This document shows, piece after piece, positions 59,205 to 64,000 of a DNA stretch of 64,000 bases. Numbering within the stretch: position 1 is the first letter of the stretch; every line of letters begins with the position of its first letter. The notes under the pieces are model-generated. The model was given only the letters and a program-made list of their open reading frames with translations. It searched no databases and was not told the origin of the DNA. A program made the translations under genes and the position numbers. The stretch lies in NCBI GenBank assembly GCA_037179335.1, contig JAKZHN010000016.1:744001-808000 (forward strand). Reading direction: 5' to 3'. The DNA comes from Cyclaneusma minus (lineage: Eukaryota > Ascomycota > Leotiomycetes > Marthamycetales > Marthamycetaceae).

Positions 59205-60011
59205 TCAACCGTCAAGCATTTCCACCTCTTGCAAAAGGCCATAGTCCAGGAATTCCGCTTCTCCAAATTCGTCCGTTATGTTTTCTTGTCCCCCCACCTC
59301 CTTCTTGCTCACCAGGCCCAAACCTCTCCTCCTGCTCTTCGCAACCATCATTGCTCTGCCTGCCTGCCACGACTCTTTCGGCACGATCGTCAGGGGCGAT
59401 ATGTCGTCCTCCAGGCAGCTTCGAAAGCGAGGTGCTCTGCCTGTGCTCAAGAAACCCGTATGATGCTCATCCGCGTCATCGTCCTCTAACAGTCGTCTTT
59501 TGTTGCCTGTAGGTGGAGCGCTATCCACACCATCCATCGATACATCCGAGATTGTGCTCCCCTGGCTGCTTAATGACGGCACTTCGTGTTCGGCTGGCGG
59601 ACTGAACTCTTGGATGCCTAAGCCGCCTGTCTTCATGATGCCACAGAAAGGGGCTAGCTCTTTCGGCGCATAATTCTGGCGAATACTGGGGCTCTGGGCA
59701 AAGGATCGGTCTGGTGTCAGGGGCGGAGTTGCATGCTCGGAGAAGAGGGTGAAGGCCGAATAGTCCCCAGTCTTGTAACCTTCGGGCACGCTTTTTCTCA
59801 CTCGCATGCCGACGGAAAGAAGGTTCGACTGGACAGAAGCTGGTAAAGAAGGCTGTGTCGGTGTGCTGATCTGCAGCTTTGGCGACGGCGAGGAGGACTG
59901 CGGAGTGAGCAGCGGAGAAGGGTGGAAGAAAGCGGTAATGGGGCTCTGGCTATTTGCAAGAGCGGGCGAGCCATGGTATTGCTTTTTGGCCGCATGAGGA
60001 TGAGGAGCCAT
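59205..60011 (-). CDS. Ribonucleotide reductase inhibitor, Spd1/Dif1 type
   Basis: Single exon, 268 residues from the ATG at 60009-60011. The N-terminus KKQYHGSPALANSQSPITAFF contains a PCNA-interacting (PIP) box Q22-S-P-I-T-A-F-F29. The central block SVQSNLLSVGMRVRKSVPEGYKT followed by TLFSEH is the conserved signature of fungal RNR-inhibitor/Dif1-like proteins, and short acidic and Ser/Pro-rich segments fill the rest, so the protein is probably mostly disordered. Such proteins restrain ribonucleotide reductase by binding or by controlling small-subunit location; in fission yeast Spd1 is removed by CRL4-Cdt2 in S phase. The family call is from memory of the motif, with no search. Confidence 0.8.
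   Translation of the reverse strand: MAPHPHAAKKQYHGSPALANSQSPITAFFHPSPLLTPQSSSPSPKLQISTPTQPSLPASVQSNLLSVGMRVRKSVPEGYKTGDYSAFTLFSEHATPPLTPDRSFAQSPSIRQNYAPKELAPFCGIMKTGGLGIQEFSPPAEHEVPSLSSQGSTISDVSMDGVDSAPPTGNKRRLLEDDDADEHHTGFLSTGRAPRFRSCLEDDISPLTIVPKESWQAGRAMMVAKSRRRGLGLVSKKEVGGQENITDEFGEAEFLDYGLLQEVEMLDG
59925..59948 (-). other. Encoded PIP box (PCNA-binding motif)
   Basis: Codons 22-29 read Q-S-P-I-T-A-F-F, matching the QxxIxxFF consensus exactly. In Spd1-like proteins this region links degradation to PCNA on chromatin. Confidence 0.65.
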
Positions 60012-60811
60012 GGCGGGCAGGACGAGGGGGTAGGTAGTGGGAGGTGGCAGGTGGAGGAAGCCGGCAGCTTTTTGTACGTAGCAGTGGTCAGTCGCAGGAG
60101 CGCAGAGTTGGAGTAAGATGGCAGGAGGAGCCGCGCTGCACGCTTTGTGAGCCTCTTGGCTTTCACTATGGCCCGGGCCCCCCGCTGATTGGCTGGCGAC
60201 AACGCGACAAATACGCTTAAGGTTCGCGTCAAAATTACGTGTTAATGGGGCCCATTGAACTGCCGGCTACGTGACGCACACTCTATTCTTGCCTCGGATG
60301 CCGAATCCACTTTCTACGAAGCAGGATCTCCACTAGGAGGAGCTGTGCTGTAGTGGGTAAGCAGCACATGGCTTGCTGGCGTCACGGCGTGCCGTTCACA
60401 AATCACCATCAGAACTGTTGTTTGTGGAAAACTTGTATTCGCAAAGCACACTCCCTCCTCCACTGCCCTGGGTATGTAGCAATCCTCAACAAGCCTCCAC
60501 GTCCTCATGCCAGAAAATCCCTTTCAGACCCTCTAGCACTATGTGGCGAGCCATCTAAGCTTTCCACACCTATGCAGATCGATTGCCCATCGACAATAGG
60601 GACAGAACGAAATTGTGTTGTGACGCAAGATATCTGGAACCCAAACGCCCTTGTGCTGCGAAGGATTTTTGGACCGTCGTCTATCCGCAGCGAACCGAAA
60701 GATGCTCGAAATCTGGTCTCATAGTCTCATGATGGAATGTACACCGAGGGAGTTTGACGACCTGACGTAGAATTTGGCGATGAAGAGAAGGAAAGTAGCG
60801 AGGCGAGCTGT
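60012..60811. other. Intergenic
   Basis: 800 bp between two minus-strand genes: promoter of the inhibitor gene and 3' region of RPS27. No gene is recognised. Confidence 0.5.
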
Positions 60812-61349
60812 CTACTTCCTGCGGAACGAGCAACCCTCGGTCAAGCGAGCCTTGCCACCGGTGGGTTGGCACAAGACGGTGGAGCAGCCGGCGCAGATGA
60901 CGACGGTTTGTGCGTGCGAGAAGACGGTCGTGATGGTGAAGCAGCCGGGGCACTTGACATCCATGAAGAAGGATCGGGGAGCAGGCACGAGGGTCTGGGC
61001 GGAAAACGGGTCAGCACTTCGAGCACTCGCCGGTCAAGCCTGAATGGCAGAGCGATGCCGACGTACCTTGAGCTTGTGCTTGCGGGCCTCGGCGGCCGGG
61101 GTGGGGTTGAGGAGATCAACAGCGAGAACCTGCGAGGCAGACGGGCGTTAGCTTGTGTTCGTTCCCGCGCAAAAACGCCCAATTCATCGAGGGTCTGGAT
61201 CCAGCAGCAGATCTCGGTCGCTGGCGACGATTTGCGCCTCGTTGCAGGCAGAATTGATGGTCTGCGGCGTCCATTCGAGCCATCTTCGCCATCTTCGCCG
61301 TTCGCGGCGGCAGGTGTCGTGTGCACGGGCAAGAGGGATTCCTTACCAT
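60812..61349 (-). CDS. RPS27: 40S ribosomal protein S27 (eS27)
   Basis: Three coding exons on the minus strand: 61347-61349 (just ATG), 61067-61129 and 60812-60994, giving exactly 82 residues, the fungal norm. The protein reads M-VLAVDLLNPTPAAEARKHKLK, then TLVPAPRSFFMDVKCPGCFTIT and ICAGCSTVLCQPTGGKARLTEGCSFRRK; the CPGC and CAGC pairs form the C4 zinc finger. Intron 1 is 217 bp with a GTAAGG donor directly after the ATG; intron 2 is 72 bp. eS27 is part of the small ribosomal subunit. The gene is invisible to open-frame scanning because no single frame exceeds 61 codons. The ATG-only exon is inferred from the donor, phase and known N-terminus. Confidence 0.93.
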
Positions 61350-62345
61350 ATTGGCGGTTTGTGATCGCGGAGCCTGTCTTGATGGGTTCTACGTGGCGTG
61401 ATCGACGGGTCTTTCGTCGGGCTTGAGGTTGCGGAGACGTAGAGGGCGGCTGTCGAGTCGTTGTCGATGGATCGAGGGCGACTGTGTGGGGGGGCGAGAT
61501 GCAGCGCAGTCCAAAAAATCGAAAGCCCTAAGAGCCCTGAAGCGAGAAATTCTTCGCTAGTGGTCAAACGTTCCGCCGTAGTCACGCGCCCGGGTCCGTG
61601 CGCCAGAGAGCTCGAAATGGAAAGAGTCGTCGAAGGAATTCGGCTCGATTCCTGATTGTTGTCCCTATTTCTGATGGCTTGGATCATTGTCTAAAACTGA
61701 ACTCGGCTTCTAGATCATCATTCTTGTAACCTTCTTCCACCAACTTTCCGTTGACACATGCGCAGGTAGCGTTTGGAATGATCGGATCTTCCTGTGGCCA
61801 CTGGGCTTCAGATGACTATCGCACCTCAATTGCAATAACTCGGAGTAGACCTACAATCCGAGTCATTATAACTTAACTACTGTCTCTAATAGTTTCTAGT
61901 AATAGCTGCTAGGACATCAGTACATGTATATCGATCCTTTTCTTAGAGCACGGGCCTGGAATAGCTGTTAATGGTCACCATTGTTGAGGAACGGCTTCCT
62001 TCAACTGACTGGAGTGGACAGAGACTCGCATGTATGAAACTGTATATGTCTCCATTGACTGCTACTGGATGATTTCCTCCATTTTAGTTGTTCGGAGCTT
62101 TGCTGTCCGCCCGAAGTGTCTGTAGTCTCCAAGGTGATGATAGTAGTCTCTCCGGTAATGTTCCGGTTGGTCGTTTATCTTTTGCTGCTGCCTTTTGATT
62201 GAAGACCGTGTAAACCATATTTCTCCGCGCCTTCAACTCAGACATTTGACCCCAGAGTCTCTCAAATACCCACTCGAAAGCGTTGCAAGTGACATTGACG
62301 AGGCATCTTGCCAATTTCATATCCAACCTACCCCTCCTTCCAGTC
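61350..62345. promoter_or_regulatory. Divergent region, RPS27 / PLP2
   Basis: 996 bp between two starts. The middle (about 61840-61920) is AT-rich. No recognised gene; TATA-like sequences occur but none is clearly placed. Confidence 0.5.
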
Positions 62346-63179
62346 ATGGCAGCTCCCATGGATGAACGCATTAATGTGCCCATCGACGATCCCAATGCGG
62401 ACACCGAGTGGTACTATCACTTTCTTTCCTAAATCTCCGTCTGCCATACTCACAAAAGACCAAACAGGAACGACATCCTGCGAAAACACAAGATCATCCC
62501 TGAGAAGCCGCCATCCCCGACCCCGCAAATTGAAGAGGCCATCCTTCAAGCCCGCGCCCTCGCTCACGAGAACCGCCTAGAAGGCAAAGATCTCGACGAG
62601 CTCGATGAGCTGGAAGATGAAGAAGACGAAGCCTTCCTCGAGAAATACCGCCAGCAGCGCCTTAACGAGCTGAACTCACTGTCCAAGAAGGCTTTACACG
62701 GTACGGTGTACCCGGTATCGAAGCCCGACTATGCCCGAGAGATTACAGACGCCAGCAACACCAGCCCAGTCTTGTTGCTTCTTACGAGTACCTCGGAAAT
62801 GAATGTGGAGAGCAGAGTGCTGGCAGAGCTGTGGCGTACGGCCGCGAGCGAGTACGGAGAGGTCAAATTTTGTGAGATGAGGGCGCAGATGGCAATTGAG
62901 GGCTATCCGGACAGGAATTGCCCGACGATTCTCATTTATCATAAGGGGGATATCGTGAAGCAGGTGGTCACACTAGCAATGATGGGGGGCGTGAGAGTTG
63001 GCATGAAGGAAATCGATGCATTGCTGATCGAGGTGGACGCTATCAAGCCCAACGATATGAGGGTAATGCGGAGGATGAGAGCCGCCGAAGAGGCAGAGGA
63101 GGAAGGGAAGCCTAGGGGTGGCATACGAGGTACAGCAAAACAGGCCAAGGTCGAGGAAGATGACGATGACTGGGACTGA
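62346..63179 (+). CDS. PLP2: Phosducin-like protein, PLP2 type
   Basis: Exons 62346-62410 and 62468-63179 (57-bp intron) give 258 residues. The N-terminal helix has the hallmark DDPNADTEWNDILRKHKIIPEKP, then an acidic helix (LDELDELEDEEDEAFLEKYRQQRLNEL) and a thioredoxin-like domain (PVLLLLTSTSEMNVESRVLAELW, VKFCEMRAQMAIEGYPDRNCPTILIYHKGD) without a CxxC redox pair. The C-terminus is Arg/Glu-rich and ends EEDDDDWD. PhLP2-class proteins work with the CCT chaperonin in folding of actin, tubulin and cell-cycle proteins; yeast PLP2 is essential. The intron splits the conserved tryptophan codon. Confidence 0.94.
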
Positions 63180-63306
63180 GAGAGCCTTCGGCCTTAGGTG
63201 TTCATTGCGGAGAAGCTGGAAGTTCTTTAAGGATCTGGAAACAATCCATGAAAAGCTGGGCCGCTATTCGGGTATCTTCGGGTATCACTAACTAAACAAG
63301 AGCTTC

Positions 63307-64000
63307 TTACTGAGATGCCTCCTCCGTTCCCTCATCAGATAGCTTCGTAGGCCCACACGACCACGAGCACCCGCGCCTCATCAGTGGCACCAATGCCTCC
63401 CGCCGGGTCTCTATGTGCCTCAGGGGCGACGCAGCTCTTCCTAAGCCTCTTTTCTCTGGGACTTTCTCAATCTCCCACCACTCTATCCACTCCGTTCGGG
63501 GAAGAACAAATTGTTGCTTGCACACCGTGCAGCTTCGTCCTCCTGCACCCCTGACCTCATCTGCAAGCTCCAACAGGCTTACTAGATGTTCTGGATAGTC
63601 TTCCGCACACCATTTGATCATGCGAGGCAGTTCTGACTGCCGGGAACATTCTCGCAGAACCGACTCTACCAGAGATGGTACTCGAGACTCGTGACGACCT
63701 CTTCCGAGTGGTGGTATTGGGATATCATTGGGGGACGATATCGGAATTTTTGTTGAATGGGAAGGAGAAACGTTGGTACCTTGAGGTTTTTCATGAGGAA
63801 ACTCGGGACCCTTTAATAAACGGCCATCAATACCGAAATACCTCACAGGTGACCTGTAGTGATATTGCAGATTCCACTCAGGCCGCCAGGGTTTTTGCTT
63901 TAGTCGTATGCTGTTTTCAACCGAATGAGGTTTGAACTTCCTTCCCAATCCAACACTTATCGATTGTTCCGCCGTGGGAATGTTCGCGTCGCTCGTAGGC
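63307..64000 (-). CDS. Conserved protein of unknown function, C-terminal part (runs off window)
   Basis: The minus-strand frame is open from the stop at 63307 to the window edge and beyond any ATG (its longest inner start would be TTG at 63948), so this is the 3' part of a larger gene; at least 230 residues are visible. The visible part has NIPTAEQSISVGLGRKFKPHSV, then a helical segment (VPSLVESVLRECSRQSELPRMIKW), a SLLELADEVRGAGGRSCTVCKQQF segment, the aromatic WIEWWEIE, and a terminal CSWSCGP. The two cysteine pairs could bind zinc. It resembles C-termini of fungal leucine-rich-repeat proteins from memory, but no LRR is visible here, so no function is assigned. Confidence 0.72.
   Translation of the reverse strand, partial: PTSDANIPTAEQSISVGLGRKFKPHSVENSIRLKQKPWRPEWNLQYHYRSPVRYFGIDGRLLKGPEFPHEKPQGTNVSPSHSTKIPISSPNDIPIPPLGRGRHESRVPSLVESVLRECSRQSELPRMIKWCAEDYPEHLVSLLELADEVRGAGGRSCTVCKQQFVLPRTEWIEWWEIEKVPEKRGLGRAASPLRHIETRREALVPLMRRGCSWSCGPTKLSDEGTEEASQ

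Noticed and set aside
1..64000. tRNA genes, transposons, CRISPR arrays
   Set aside because: No B-box GGTTCGANNCC with matching arms, no transposase or reverse transcriptase sequence, no terminal repeats or spaced direct repeats were seen.

Overview
The window is a gene-dense stretch of nuclear chromosome from a filamentous ascomycete (Pezizomycotina; a Dothideomycete is plausible but not proven). Support comes from protein-coding genes broken by short introns (about 48-83 bp in most cases) with GTNNGN donors and CTRAC-like branch sites, from fungal housekeeping genes at roughly one per 2.5 kb, and from filamentous-fungus families such as a 4352-residue dynein heavy chain, a Mx-like dynamin, a GT25-like transferase and an eisosome Sur7 protein. 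I see no transposon, CRISPR array, tRNA or rRNA. I resolved 25 genes; most needed exon joining by hand, and several have exons too short to show as open frames.

Left end (1-4.7 kb): a divergent pair made of a catechol-type O-methyltransferase (cut by the window edge) and a sedoheptulose-7-phosphate cyclase of the desmethyl-4-deoxygadusol synthase type, followed tail-to-tail by a TauD-like 2-oxoglutarate dioxygenase. The first two match the first two steps of mycosporine (UV sunscreen) synthesis, so this looks like the right-hand part of a small metabolic cluster. This is the most interesting part of the window.

6-17 kb: a protein with an XPF-like C-terminal region (possible meiotic Zip2/SHOC1 relative), exocyst EXO84, mitochondrial import receptor TOM20 (divergent from EXO84), and an alcohol acetyltransferase family protein. 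17.1-30.3 kb: one gene, cytoplasmic dynein heavy chain, with a single 12.3-kb exon.

31-51 kb: cytosolic aspartyl-tRNA synthetase, a Sur7-family membrane protein, lipoate octanoyltransferase, an otubain deubiquitinase, COP9 signalosome subunit 2, splicing factor CWC25, Rho3 GTPase, a pyridoxamine-phosphate-oxidase-like protein, DASH subunit SPC19, and siroheme-pathway methyltransferase MET1.

52-64 kb: a Mx-like dynamin GTPase, a GT25-like glycosyltransferase, a Yap-type bZIP factor, a Spd1-type ribonucleotide reductase inhibitor with a PIP box, ribosomal protein S27 (first coding exon is only ATG), phosducin-like PLP2, and the 3' part of an unidentified conserved gene running off the right edge. 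Apart from the left-end metabolic group, the gene order looks like ordinary housekeeping neighbourhood without functional clustering.
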